Below, piece after piece: positions 45,218-54,091 of a DNA stretch of 60,328 bases. Both the position numbers and the translations under genes were made by a program. The notes below the pieces were generated by a model. It was not told the origin of the DNA, ran no database searches, and was given only the letters and a program-made list of their open reading frames with translations. Every line of letters begins with the position of its first letter. Positions within the stretch are counted from its first letter, which is position 1. Origin of the DNA: Kamptonema formosum PCC 10802 (GTDB lineage: Bacteria; Cyanobacteriota; Cyanobacteriia; Cyanobacteriales; Oscillatoriaceae); contig NZ_KB235948.1 of assembly GCF_000332335.1 (NCBI RefSeq), positions 4,884,281-4,944,608 on the forward strand. Reading direction: 5' to 3'.

Positions 45218-46894
45218 ATGACTGATTTCAGGAACACGCCCATGCAACTGCACCGGCTACCAGAGGAAGAATCAGTAGAGAAGGACGGGCACCAGCCTGC
45301 TGAACTCGCCGCTGCGCCCCTCGAAGCGCCCCCGGCAGACACGCCGGCAGACACGCCGGCAGACACGCCGGCAGACACGCCCGCAGACACGCCCGCAGAC
45401 AGCTGGCCCGGGCGGAAGCGCAAGTGGCCAGTGAAGCCTGTGGTGCTCGGAGCGATCGCTGCTGCGGTGCTCGGCACCGGCGTCACGGCTTACCAAATTC
45501 AGCGCTCCGCTCAGCCGAAGAAAGATATTATAGCAGAACTGACGGTGCCGGTGGCAGCGCAGGACCTGACAGTCAGGATACAGGCGAGCGGCAATGTCAG
45601 GCCGGTGCAGAGCGTCAACCTGTCGCCGAAAACCCAGGGGCGGATAGCGGAGCTGCTGGTGGAGCAAGGCGACACGGTACAGGCGGGGCAAATTGTGGCT
45701 CGCATGGAGAGTGACGAGCTTCAAGCCCAAGTGCAGCAAGCGAAAGCGGGTGTGGCCCAAGCGGAAGCCCGCCTGCAAAAGCTGGAGTCGGGGAGCCGAG
45801 CGGAGGAGGTGGCTCAAGGGCAAGCGCGCCTGGAAAAAGCCAAGGCGAATTTGGCCCAGTTGCAGGCCGGCAGCCGCCTCGAAGAGATTGGGGAAGCCTC
45901 TGCCGGTGTGGCGAGAGCGGAGGCGCAAGTCGCCGAGGCGCAGTCGCGGCTGGCGCTGGCGGAAAAGAATGTCAAGCGCAACCGGCAGCTGGCGGCGCAG
46001 GGGGCAATCGCGACTCAAGAGCTCGACCGAACCATAGATGAGGCTCGCAGGGCGAAAGCTGCCCTGGAACAAGCGCAAGCCGGTGTGGCAGAAGCGAAGC
46101 AGCGCCTGGAAAGGCTGCAAAATGGCAGCCGCCCTGAGGAAATTGCCGGGGCTCAAGCCGCTGTGGCAGAAGCGCAGAGCCAGCTCGACCAGACGCTCAA
46201 TGGCAGCCGCCCTGAGGAAATTGCGGAGGCTCAAGCGGCTGTGGCGGAAGCCCGAGCGCGGCTGAAGCTGTCGGAAGTGCAGATGGAAGACACTGTGGTT
46301 CGCGCTCCTTTTCCCGGCACGATCGCCCAGCGATACGCTACGGTTGGGGCGTTTGTGACGCCCACGACTTCTGCTTCCAGTGCCGGTTCGGCTACCTCTA
46401 CTTCAATCGTGGCGCTGGCTAGGGGTCTGGAAGTCCTGGCGAAGGTGCCGGAAGCTGACATCAGTCAGATTAAACCGGGGCAAAAGGTTGAGATTGTGGC
46501 GGACGCCTATCCGGATGAAGTTTTTAAAGGTCGCGTCCATTTGATTGCCCCTGAGGCGATAAAAGAGCGGGATGTGACGCTGTTTGAAGTGCGGGTGGAT
46601 ATCGAGAGCGGCTTGAACAAGCTACAGTCGGGGATGAATGTGGATTTGACGTTTTTGGGGAACGAGCTAAAGGATGCTTTGGTGGTTCCTACGGTGGCGA
46701 TTGTGACTCAAAAGGGGCAAACCGGCATTTTGGTTCCGGGTGAGAAGAATAAGCCGGTTTTCCGCCCGGTGACGATTGGGCCGAGCATTGAAAATCAAAC
46801 TCAGATTCTTCAGGGGGTTCAGGCCGGTGAGCGGGTGTTTGTGGGCCTTCCGGAGGGTCAAAAGTTGGAGGATATTGTGAAGGAGAAGAAGTAG
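45218..46894 (+). CDS. HlyD/MacA-family periplasmic adaptor of an efflux pump
   Basis: A 558-residue membrane-fusion protein. A cytosolic N-terminus carries five DTPA tetrapeptides in a row, encoded by a 12-bp repeat at 45332-45400. One transmembrane helix follows at ~72-92 (VVLGAIAAAVLGTGVTAYQI). The lipoyl half-motif is RIAELLVEQGDTVQAGQIVA. A long coiled coil has repeated (N)GSRPEEIAxAQAAVAEA units. The second lipoyl half (VRAPFPGTIAQRYATVGAFV) and beta-barrel domains come last. It bridges the MacB-type permeases to an outer-membrane channel. First of a four-gene operon. Confidence 0.9.
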   Translation: MTDFRNTPMQLHRLPEEESVEKDGHQPAELAAAPLEAPPADTPADTPADTPADTPADTPADSWPGRKRKWPVKPVVLGAIAAAVLGTGVTAYQIQRSAQPKKDIIAELTVPVAAQDLTVRIQASGNVRPVQSVNLSPKTQGRIAELLVEQGDTVQAGQIVARMESDELQAQVQQAKAGVAQAEARLQKLESGSRAEEVAQGQARLEKAKANLAQLQAGSRLEEIGEASAGVARAEAQVAEAQSRLALAEKNVKRNRQLAAQGAIATQELDRTIDEARRAKAALEQAQAGVAEAKQRLERLQNGSRPEEIAGAQAAVAEAQSQLDQTLNGSRPEEIAEAQAAVAEARARLKLSEVQMEDTVVRAPFPGTIAQRYATVGAFVTPTTSASSAGSATSTSIVALARGLEVLAKVPEADISQIKPGQKVEIVADAYPDEVFKGRVHLIAPEAIKERDVTLFEVRVDIESGLNKLQSGMNVDLTFLGNELKDALVVPTVAIVTQKGQTGILVPGEKNKPVFRPVTIGPSIENQTQILQGVQAGERVFVGLPEGQKLEDIVKEKK

Positions 46895-46961
46895 GGGGCG
46901 TTATTGAACCGGCAAGACGCAGAGAGCGCCAAGAGAGGAGAAAAAAAGGGGTTTCTGAGCG

Positions 46962-48179
46962 ATGGATTTTGCTGAAAGTGTGAGAATGTCGGTGCAGACG
47001 CTGGTGGCTAATAAGATGCGCAGCGGTTTGACGATGCTGGGGATTGTTATTGGCAATGCGTCTGTGATTGCGATGCTGGGGTTGGGTGAGGGGGCGCAGC
47101 GGTTTGTGGAGGCGCAGGTGAATTCTCTGGGGACTAATGTGCTGTTTGTCGCGCCGGGAAGTCCGAAGGCTCAAACTCGACCGGTTTTTAGGCAGGAAAC
47201 GCTGGTGCTGGCAGATGCGGAGGCGATCTCGTCTCAGGTGCCTTCGGTGAGGGAGGTGGCTCCCCAGCTCACCGGTCAAGAACGGATCGCTTACCGCAAC
47301 AAAAATTCCTCTCCTCTTTTGTTTGGGGTGACACCGGCATTTCTCTCGGTGCGGAAATTTGATGTGGGTCAGGGCCGGTTTATTTCGGATTTAGACCTGA
47401 AGCGCAATGAGCAGGTTATCGCTCTGGGAAAAGATTTGGCGAAGAAGCTTTTTGGGGAGGAAAATCCGATTGGAAAGTCGGTGCGGGTGAAAAATGTTTC
47501 ACTGCAGGTGATTGGGGTGATGCAGCCTAAGGGCACGACTTTTGGGATGAATCTGGATGATACAGCTTTTGTGCCGCTGACGACGATGGCGAACCGGATT
47601 CTGGGGCGGACTTCTCCCTACGGAATGAAGGTCAGCTTTATTTCTGTTTCTGTGCGGGATGAAGCGAGCATGAAGGCGGCTGAGTTTCAGATTGCCAATC
47701 TGCTGCGGCTGCGCCACAAAATTACGGATGAGGATGATTTTACGGTTCGCAACCAGAAGGATTTGCAGAAGACGATGGGCGCTATCACCGGCGCTCTCAC
47801 GGCGATGCTGGCTGCGATTGCGGCAATTTCTCTGCTGGTCGGGGGAATTGGTATTATGAATATTATGCTGGTGTCGGTGACTGAGCGCACGAAGGAAATC
47901 GGTCTGCGCAAGGCGATTGGGGCGTCGGAGCAAGATATTTTGATGCAGTTTATGATTGAGGCGGTGATTCTTTCGGTTGCCGGCGGGCTGATTGGCACCG
48001 GCATCGGTGTGGGGGGGGTGCTGCTGGCGGGGAAGCTGACAAATTTGGAGGCGGGCATATCGCCGGTGGCGATTGTGCTGGCGACGGGAGTTTCTGGGGG
48101 CATCGGTCTGTTTTTTGGGGTGGTGCCGGCGCGCCGGGCGGCTCAGCTCGATCCGATTGTGGCGCTGCGGAGTGCTTGA
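46962..48179 (+). CDS. MacB-type ABC permease, first copy
   Basis: A 405-residue permease with one N-terminal helix, a periplasmic MacB_PCD domain and three C-terminal FtsX helices. It begins MDFAESVRMSVQTLVANKMR, then SGLTMLGIVIGNASVIAMLG and, near the end, SVTERTKEIGLRKAIGASEQ, the coupling motif. Tripartite pumps of this class export macrolides, siderophores, lipids or peptides. Spaced 67 bp from hlyD. Confidence 0.9.
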   Translation: MDFAESVRMSVQTLVANKMRSGLTMLGIVIGNASVIAMLGLGEGAQRFVEAQVNSLGTNVLFVAPGSPKAQTRPVFRQETLVLADAEAISSQVPSVREVAPQLTGQERIAYRNKNSSPLLFGVTPAFLSVRKFDVGQGRFISDLDLKRNEQVIALGKDLAKKLFGEENPIGKSVRVKNVSLQVIGVMQPKGTTFGMNLDDTAFVPLTTMANRILGRTSPYGMKVSFISVSVRDEASMKAAEFQIANLLRLRHKITDEDDFTVRNQKDLQKTMGAITGALTAMLAAIAAISLLVGGIGIMNIMLVSVTERTKEIGLRKAIGASEQDILMQFMIEAVILSVAGGLIGTGIGVGGVLLAGKLTNLEAGISPVAIVLATGVSGGIGLFFGVVPARRAAQLDPIVALRSA

Positions 48180-48224
48180 TTGGGCATGGGGCGTGGGGGG
48201 CAACACTATTGCTAATATCCAGTC

Positions 48225-48280
48225 TCTTGAAATTGCGGCTATACAAACGAAGCCCGCCTGCGCGGGCTATAGAAGTAAGT
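48225..48280. repeat. REP-like palindrome with conserved flank, between the two permeases
   Basis: TTGAAATTGCGGCTATACAA, ACGA, then AGCCCGC-CTGC-GCGGGCT at 48251-48268. The flank and hairpin match those at 51076-51132. It lies in the 205-bp gap separating the permease genes. Confidence 0.75.
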
Positions 48281-48384
48281 AAGGTGGGTATGCGTAACCC
48301 ACCTCACAAAAATAATCCTGCTCACCGAATAACGCACCCCACGGAAATAACGCCATCGAAGATGATGAGAAAAGGTGGAAACGT

Positions 48385-49602
48385 ATGGATGTTTTAGAAA
48401 GTGTGAGAATGGCGGTGCAGACGCTGGTGGCAAATCGGATGCGCAGCGCTCTGACGATGCTGGGAATTATTATTGGGAATGCTTCTGTTATTGCTATGAT
48501 TGGAGTGGGTGAGGGCGCGCAGCGGTTTGTCGCCGGCGAGTTGGAGGCTTTGGGACCAAATGTGCTGTTTGTGACGCCGGGGAGTGAGATGGCTGAGCGG
48601 TTGCCAGGTCCCCCACCGCAAACTCTGGTGCTGGCGGATGCGGAGGCGATCGCAGCTCAGGTCCCTTCGGTGACGGCTGTTGCGCCGGAACTCAACAGCA
48701 GTGAGATTGTGAGCTACCGCAATAAGAATTTTTCAGCGACGCTCACCGGCACGACGCCGGATTATTTGCCGGTGCGCAGTTTTGAGGTGGCTGAGGGGCG
48801 GTTTTTTACGGATTTGGATGTGCGGCGGAACAAGCTGGTTGTGGTTCTGGGTTCGGATACGGCAAAGGAACTTTTTGGGGGTGCGAATCCGATTGGAGAG
48901 CTGGTGCGCATTAAGGATGCTAGCTTTGAGGTGATTGGGGTGATGAAAGCCAAAGGGTCGTCTTTTGGCATGAATATGGATGAGACGGTTTTTCTGCCGG
49001 TGACGGCGATGGCTAACCGCATTGTGGGGCGGACTTCTCCCTATGGGATTTCTCTGACGATTATCTATGTGAATGCTCGGAATCAGGAAAGTATGGATGC
49101 GGCTCAGTTTCAGATTGAGAATTTGCTGCGGCTGCGCCACAAGATTGCGGACGAGAATGATTTTACGGTTCAGAATCAGAAGGATTTGCTGAAAACTACG
49201 GGGGCGGTGACGGGCGCTCTGACTGTGATGCTGGCAGCGGTGGCTAGCATCTCGCTTTTTGTTGGGGGAATTGGTATAATGAATATTATGCTGGTGTCGG
49301 TGACTGAGCGCACTCGCGAGATTGGCTTGCGGAAGGCTATCGGAGCGTCGGAGCGCGATATCCTATTTCAGTTTATCATTGAGTCGGTGATCCTGTCTGT
49401 CACCGGCGGTTTAGTTGGGGTTTTGACCGGCGGCGGCGGGGTGTTTCTGGTGGGGGCGCTGACGCCTTTGAAGGCGGGGGTGTCACCGGCTGCGGTGGCT
49501 CTGGCGACTGGGGTTTCTGGGGCGATCGGCCTGTTTTTTGGGGTGGTGCCGGCTCGCCGGGCTGCTAAACTTGACCCTATTGTTGCGTTGCGGAGTGAAT
49601 AA
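48385..49602 (+). CDS. MacB-type ABC permease, second copy
   Basis: A 405-residue paralogue of the preceding permease with the same length and layout: MDVLESVRMAVQTLVANRMR, ALTMLGIIIGNASVIAMIGV, TERTREIGLRKAIGASERDI, and ending in ARRAAKLDPIVALRSE. Divergence is spread over the periplasmic domain. The duplication suggests the pump uses a permease heterodimer rather than the MacB homodimer. Confidence 0.9.
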   Translation: MDVLESVRMAVQTLVANRMRSALTMLGIIIGNASVIAMIGVGEGAQRFVAGELEALGPNVLFVTPGSEMAERLPGPPPQTLVLADAEAIAAQVPSVTAVAPELNSSEIVSYRNKNFSATLTGTTPDYLPVRSFEVAEGRFFTDLDVRRNKLVVVLGSDTAKELFGGANPIGELVRIKDASFEVIGVMKAKGSSFGMNMDETVFLPVTAMANRIVGRTSPYGISLTIIYVNARNQESMDAAQFQIENLLRLRHKIADENDFTVQNQKDLLKTTGAVTGALTVMLAAVASISLFVGGIGIMNIMLVSVTERTREIGLRKAIGASERDILFQFIIESVILSVTGGLVGVLTGGGGVFLVGALTPLKAGVSPAAVALATGVSGAIGLFFGVVPARRAAKLDPIVALRSE

Positions 49603-49603
49603 G

Positions 49604-50362
49604 ATGCAAAATAAAGTTAGCCCTGTATCTCCTGCTGTGATTTCGGGGCGGAAGCGGGCGATTGTTCAGCTGGAAAATGTTTTTAAGGTTTACGGGATGG
49701 GGGATATTGAGGTTCGCGCTCTCAATGGGGTGAGCCTGACGGTTGAGCAGGGGGAGTATTGCTCTATTATGGGGGCTTCAGGTTCGGGGAAGTCTACGGC
49801 GATGAATATTATTGGCTGTCTGGACCGGCCCACTTCTGGAAGGTATTTTCTGGATGGGGTGGATGTGGCGCGGATGCCTGAGGGGGAGCTGGCGAAGATT
49901 CGCAATGTTAAGCTGGGGTTTGTGTTCCAGCAATTTCACCTTTTGCCGCAGCTGACGGCTCTGGAAAATGTTATGCTTCCTATGGTATATGCGGGGGTTG
50001 CCAGTGGGGACCGCCGGCAGCGTGCGGCTGAGGCGCTGCGCCGAGTTGGGCTGCAAAATCGGATGAATAATAAGCCGAACCAGCTGTCGGGAGGGCAGCA
50101 GCAGCGGGTGGCTATTGCGCGGGCAATTGTGAATAAGCCGGTGCTGTTGCTGGCGGATGAGCCTACGGGGGCTTTGGATTCCCGAACGACTCAGGAGGTG
50201 ATTGATATTTTCTCGGAGTTGAATGCCGGTGGGATTACGATTGTTATGGTGACGCACGAGCCGGATGTGGCTCGCTGCACTCGCCGGATTGTTTGGTTCC
50301 GGGATGGGCAGGTGATCCACTCTCATTTGACGCCTGATGAGTTGGGGCATGCTGTTTTTTGA
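49604..50362 (+). CDS. ABC ATPase of the MacB/LolD type
   Basis: A 252-residue ATPase with Walker [10 protein letters not shown], signature [16 protein letters not shown], Walker [13 protein letters not shown] and a VTHEP switch His. The ATG lies one base after the stop of the second permease, so translation is coupled. An upstream in-frame start within the permease was rejected. With the HlyD protein and two permeases it forms a DevBCA/MacAB-like exporter. Confidence 0.93.
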   Translation: MQNKVSPVSPAVISGRKRAIVQLENVFKVYGMGDIEVRALNGVSLTVEQGEYCSIMGASGSGKSTAMNIIGCLDRPTSGRYFLDGVDVARMPEGELAKIRNVKLGFVFQQFHLLPQLTALENVMLPMVYAGVASGDRRQRAAEALRRVGLQNRMNNKPNQLSGGQQQRVAIARAIVNKPVLLLADEPTGALDSRTTQEVIDIFSELNAGGITIVMVTHEPDVARCTRRIVWFRDGQVIHSHLTPDELGHAVF

Positions 50363-50536
50363 GGGTTGATGTGGGGTGCGTTTCGGAGGGGGAACGCACC
50401 TCTATTGTAGCATTTTTTTGGGGTGATTGTTGAGAGCCTCCGGTTAGTGTTGATGTCCCCTGGCGAGTGTTGACACACCCGGGGTTGACACACTCCGGCG
50501 ATTGCAAAGCCTGCGCGGGGTTAAGAGGAATGAGAA

Positions 50537-50950
50537 ATGAGCGGAAATTTCACGCAGTTGTATGTCCATTTTGTTTGGGCGACCTGGGACAGATTGCCTC
50601 TGATTACGCCAGATATCCAGAAGCCGGTTTATCAGGCAATTGTTGGGCAGTGCAACCAGCTGAGATGCACGACAATCGCCATTGGCGGCATTGAGGAGCA
50701 TGTACATCTATTAATCGGCTTCCCGCCCACTCTGGCAATATCTGATATAATAAAACAAATTAAGGGCAGTACGTCCCATTTGATTGCTCGCGAAATTAAA
50801 CCCCGTGAGTTCTTTAAATGGCAGGGCAGCTATGGGGCTTTTACTGTGATCGAGGGTGCCATCGACTCAGTGGCTAACTACATCAGACACCAGGCAACCC
50901 ATCACCGCGAAAAATCAATTATTCCTCTTTGGGAGCTAGCTCCTACCTAA
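50537..50950 (+). CDS. tnpA: IS200/IS605-type Y1 transposase (TnpA, RAYT-like)
   Basis: A complete 137-residue HUH enzyme. The metal-binding His-x-His is EEHVHLL (His55, His57) and the nucleophilic tyrosine is Tyr115 in VANYIRHQATHH. Internal motifs are LYVHFVWATWDRLPLITPD and WQGSYGAFTV. No TnpB gene adjoins it. The proximity of palindromic REP-like repeats in both orientations suggests a REP-associated transposase (RAYT) rather than a plain IS200; that is inference. It nicks single-stranded DNA at hairpins. Confidence 0.9.
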   Translation: MSGNFTQLYVHFVWATWDRLPLITPDIQKPVYQAIVGQCNQLRCTTIAIGGIEEHVHLLIGFPPTLAISDIIKQIKGSTSHLIAREIKPREFFKWQGSYGAFTVIEGAIDSVANYIRHQATHHREKSIIPLWELAPT

Positions 50951-51075
50951 CCAGAGTAATTTCCATTTAGATCCCACCGGCAGACTTCGGGATTAGCCAG
51001 GTTCCTGGCGATTGAAAGAGACTGTTGGCGAATGCGTGAGGGGTTAGACCTACAGCTAGTTCCTAGGCGATTAGC

Positions 51076-51622
51076 CAGGTTCCTAGCGATTGGAAATCGC
51101 GGCTATACAAACGAAGCCCGCCTTCGCGGGCTAAGAGTAGAGCGAGGCTCTCAAAATTTGCCCGGGTTTTCCTCGGTTGATTCTCACCGGCATGTCTTGT
51201 AGCAACCCGCGCCGCCGGGTTTGGCTAGCCGTGATTTCTAAGATAATGTTGGCGTCGTCTTTCCTGGGAAAAGAACCGCGCAGACTGTGAGAGTCTCCTT
51301 CTACTCTTTAGCCCGCGAAGGCGGGCTTTGTCTGTATAGCCGCGATTTCCAATCGCCTGGGAATTAGCAAAAAGCCTAGCCCCTTACGCAGAGCGCCAAC
51401 AGTATCTTTCCAATCGCCGGCATATCCCGCAATAAGCGATTTCATTCTCACCGGCATGTCTTGTAGCAACCCGCGCCGGCGGGTTTGGCTAGCCGTGATT
51501 TCTAAGATAATGTTGGCGTCGTCTTTCCTGGGAAAAGAACCGCGCAGACTGTGAGAGTCTCCTTCTACTCTTTAGCCCGCGAAGGCGGGCTTTGTCTGTA
51601 TAGCCGCGATTTCCAATCGCCT
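51076..51622. repeat. inverted pairs of REP-like palindromes (BIME-like)
   Basis: The unit is GCGATTGGAAATCGCGGCTA then TACAAACGA and the hairpin AGCCCGC-CTTC-GCGGGCT, followed by AAGAGTAGA. Direct copies have hairpins at 51115-51132 and 51873-51890; inverted copies at 51310-51327 and 51574-51591. All four are nearly identical over about 70-80 bp. This head-to-head arrangement is the layout of BIMEs. Confidence 0.85.
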
Positions 51623-51707
51623 GGGAATTAGCAAAAAGCCTAGCCCCTTACGCAGAGCGCCAACAGTATTTTTCCAATCGCCGGCATATCCCGCAATAAG
51701 CGATTTC
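51180..51707. repeat. 264-bp tandem duplication
   Basis: Two adjacent copies begin at 51180 and 51444 (ATTCTCACCGGCATGTCTTG) and differ at only a few positions (CGCCGCCGGG versus CGCCGGCGGG). A partial third start is at 51708. Each contains one inverted REP-like hairpin. Confidence 0.92.
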
Positions 51708-51843
51708 ATTCTCACCGGCATGTCTTGGATCACCCCGCGCCGGCGGGTGAAACTCTGATGAGCCGGTATTGATAAGATGGTGTTGGTGAATGCGTGAGGG
51801 GTTACAGGTTTTGCTAATTCCCCGGCGATTAGCCAGGTTCCTA

Positions 51844-51920
51844 GCGATTGGAAATCGCGGCTATACAAACGAAGCCCGCCTTCGCGGGCTAAGAGTAGAG
51901 CGAGACTCTCAAAATCTGCC
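51844..51920. repeat. fourth REP-like unit, direct orientation
   Basis: GCGATTGGAAATCGCGGCTA, the hairpin at 51873-51890, and AAGAGTAGAGCGAGACTCTC. It matches the unit at 51086-51165 almost base for base. Confidence 0.85.
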
Positions 51921-52108
51921 TGGTTTTTCCTCGGTTGATTGCTTCCCACCGGCACTCTGCCGGCTGAATGAATTCCGCGCCGGTGTGCGCGGTGCGGGGG
52001 GGTTTTGTCGGGAGGGTGTCTCTTTTGAATTTGGGCTGTGGGGCGCAACCGGCGTGTATTGTTGGGGGGGGTGGGTTACGCTTCGCTAACCCACCCTACT
52101 GGGGCTTT

Positions 52109-52144
52109 TAAAAATCCAAAATCCAAAATCCAAAATCCAAAATC
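52109..52144 (+). repeat. heptamer STRR array, AAAATCC type
   Basis: Five tandem AAAATCC units end 50 bp before the methyltransferase start; reverse complement of the GGATTTT array at 13300. Confidence 0.9.
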
Positions 52145-52195
52145 GGTACGATTTGTGGTAAGTTGAAGGGTGTATTCTATGTGTGGGGGTTTGTT

Positions 52196-52996
52196 TTGGA
52201 TCGGGGTTCTTTAACTGTTGTTGGCACCGGCATTCAACTGGTGGGCCATCTGACTTTGGCGGCGCGGTCTTGGATTGAGGGCGCGGATAAGGTGCTGTTT
52301 GCTGTGGCTGACCCGCTGACGGCTAAGTGGCTGCAGTCTCTCAATCCTGCCGCTGAATCTTTGCCCTACGATACCGGCAATTTGCGGCGCAGGAAAACTT
52401 ATGATGAAATGGTGGGGCGGATTTTGGTTGAGGTTCGCTCTGGGTTGAATGTCTGCGCGGTTTTTTACGGCCATCCGGGGGTGTTTGCTGACCCGGCTCA
52501 CGAGGCGATTCGGCAGGCTCGTCGGGAGGGGTTTCGGGCGGAAATGCTGCCTGGAATTTCGGCGGAAGACTGTCTGTTTGCTGATTTGGGGGTTGACCCG
52601 GGACGCAATGGCTGTCAGAGTTTTGAAGCGACGGATTTCCTGATCCGCCGGCGCAAATTTGACCCGACTAGCGTTCTGATTTTGTGGCAGATTGGTTTCA
52701 CCGGCAATTTGGGGTTTTTCAAGGAAAACGCCCACTTGCGGGGTTTGAAGGTGTTGGCGGAGGTTTTGCAAACCGATTACGGTCCTGAGCATGAGGTGAC
52801 GGTTTACGAGGCGGCGGTTTACTATCCGGTGTGCTCGCCTACTATTGAGCGGATGCGCCTGTGCGAGTTGCCAAATGCTTCCGTGACGCCGGTTTCGACG
52901 CTTTATGTGCCGCCCAAAGCCCCTGCGCCGGTGGATGCGGAAATGATGGCCCGGTTGGGGATTTCTGTTGGGCCGGGGCGGGGCGGGAAAGATTAA
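52196..52996 (+). CDS. split borosin peptide-backbone alpha-N-methyltransferase
   Basis: A 266-residue SAM enzyme of the tetrapyrrole-methylase fold. It has GSLTVVGTGIQLVGHLTLAA, then RRRKTYDEMVGRILVEV, YGHPGVFADPAHEAIRQAR, PGISAEDCLFADLGVDPG, QSFEATDFLI, and ERMRLCELPNASVTPVSTLY. As I recall, it aligns through its whole length with SonM of Shewanella and lacks the features of cobalamin methylases. Such enzymes N-methylate backbone amides of a separate precursor. No in-frame ATG exists; TTG 52196 gives MDRGSLTVVG with GGGGG upstream. GTG 52181 is the alternative. First gene of the cluster. Confidence 0.9.
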   Translation: MDRGSLTVVGTGIQLVGHLTLAARSWIEGADKVLFAVADPLTAKWLQSLNPAAESLPYDTGNLRRRKTYDEMVGRILVEVRSGLNVCAVFYGHPGVFADPAHEAIRQARREGFRAEMLPGISAEDCLFADLGVDPGRNGCQSFEATDFLIRRRKFDPTSVLILWQIGFTGNLGFFKENAHLRGLKVLAEVLQTDYGPEHEVTVYEAAVYYPVCSPTIERMRLCELPNASVTPVSTLYVPPKAPAPVDAEMMARLGISVGPGRGGKD

Positions 52997-53093
52997 GAAA
53001 TGTGTAAAAATCTGTATGAACCTTGTGGGGGGTGAACAGGGTATGCTTTGATCGTAGTCATCAACAAGTTGTGCAAGTGGTGTGGGGTTCAGG

Positions 53094-53990
53094 ATGTGCG
53101 GGACTCAAGCGCAAGAGGACACTCTAGCTGCCCTCAACCGGGCCATCGAACAGAATCCTCAGGACATTCGGGCCATTGCCCGCCGGGGGGAGATGTGCCG
53201 GCTGGCGGGGCGCTATGAGGACGCTCTGGCGGATTTCAGCCGGGCGATTGCGCTGCAGCCTGACTACGCCTGGGCCATCGCCCACCGGGGCGAGACTTAC
53301 TACCTGCTGAAACGCTATCGGGAAGCGCTGGCTGATTTTAACCGAGCGGTGGAACTCCAGCCCACTTACGTTTGGGCGCTGGCCCACCGGGGCGCAAGCT
53401 ACCATCGCCTGAATCGCTACGATGAGGCTCTGGCTGACTTTAATAAGGTTCTTGAGCTGAAGCGGGACTATGCTTGGGCTTTCTTCTATCGTGGCCAGCT
53501 TCACTGTCTGGTGAACCGCTATGAGGAAGCTTTGGCGGATTGCGACCGGGCGATTGCTCTTGACAAAACTATCATTCCCTCTTGGCCAGGTGAGCGCGGG
53601 CTGCTGCTGAGCTATCTGGGACGGTATGCTGAGGTGATTGAATGTTGCGAGCGAGGGTTGCAGGATAGCCCGGATGACTTTATTACCCTGTACACGCTTG
53701 CTGTGGTCAAGGCTCGCTGGAAAGGGTTGGGTGAGGCGCAAGCTGAAATCCAACAGACGCGAACTGCCTTACAAGCTGGAGTGAATGGGCCACAGCGTGC
53801 CGGTGCCCTTTATCGGCTTGGCGGTCTGGCGGCGCTTGAGGGACACTCTGAGGAGGCGCTGAACTATCTGAGTGAAGCAATCTCGCTAGAGAATGAGCCG
53901 CTTGAGTTAGCTCGGCGGGACTTGGCATGGCTTGACCTGCGTGCCGATAGGCGCTTTCAATCGTTAATCGCGACGGCCAGAGAGGAGTGA
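53094..53990 (+). CDS. TPR-repeat protein within the borosin cluster
   Basis: A 298-residue protein made of about seven 34-residue TPRs, the central ones unusually alike: YAWAIAHRGETYYLLKRYRE, ALADFNRAVELQPTYVWALA, HRGASYHRLNRYDEALADFN, YAWAFFYRGQLHCLVNRYEE. There is no signal peptide. ATG 53094 (MCGTQAQED) was preferred to the upstream GTG. It lies 97 bp after the methyltransferase. TPRs scaffold protein or peptide partners; a role in presenting or carrying the precursor is possible but unproven. Confidence 0.85.
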   Translation: MCGTQAQEDTLAALNRAIEQNPQDIRAIARRGEMCRLAGRYEDALADFSRAIALQPDYAWAIAHRGETYYLLKRYREALADFNRAVELQPTYVWALAHRGASYHRLNRYDEALADFNKVLELKRDYAWAFFYRGQLHCLVNRYEEALADCDRAIALDKTIIPSWPGERGLLLSYLGRYAEVIECCERGLQDSPDDFITLYTLAVVKARWKGLGEAQAEIQQTRTALQAGVNGPQRAGALYRLGGLAALEGHSEEALNYLSEAISLENEPLELARRDLAWLDLRADRRFQSLIATAREE

Positions 53991-54091
53991 AGGCAGTCCA
54001 TCTGCTTACAATTTAAAAAATTATGTGCGGGACGCTTATCCGCTCTGGAGTCCAGAAATTATTGGAATAGATAGGAGGGTACATTTACCAG

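Larger units (their letters stand above)
50951..52195. other. repeat-filled spacer between the transposase and the borosin cluster
   Basis: There is no gene. From 51020 to 51925 it is made almost wholly of REP-like hairpins, their flanks and a 264-bp duplication. 51950-52105 is unremarkable, and 52109-52144 is a heptamer array just before the methyltransferase gene. Frames across it, such as one on the minus strand at 51572-52048, only translate the repeats. Confidence 0.8.

Noticed and set aside
51076-51920. CRISPR array or attachment-site pair
   Set aside because: Repeats alternate in orientation and carry hairpins beside a Y1 transposase; spacing and size fit REP/BIME, not CRISPR or att sites.
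51572-52048. 158-codon minus-strand frame
   Set aside because: It translates REP-like hairpins and flanks; parts of it recur wherever the repeat does.
52196-52996. Cobalamin or siroheme biosynthesis methylase
   Set aside because: The fold is the same, but the sequence follows the borosin methyltransferase pattern along its length, and the neighbours are a leader-bearing small protein and TPR genes with no tetrapyrrole genes.
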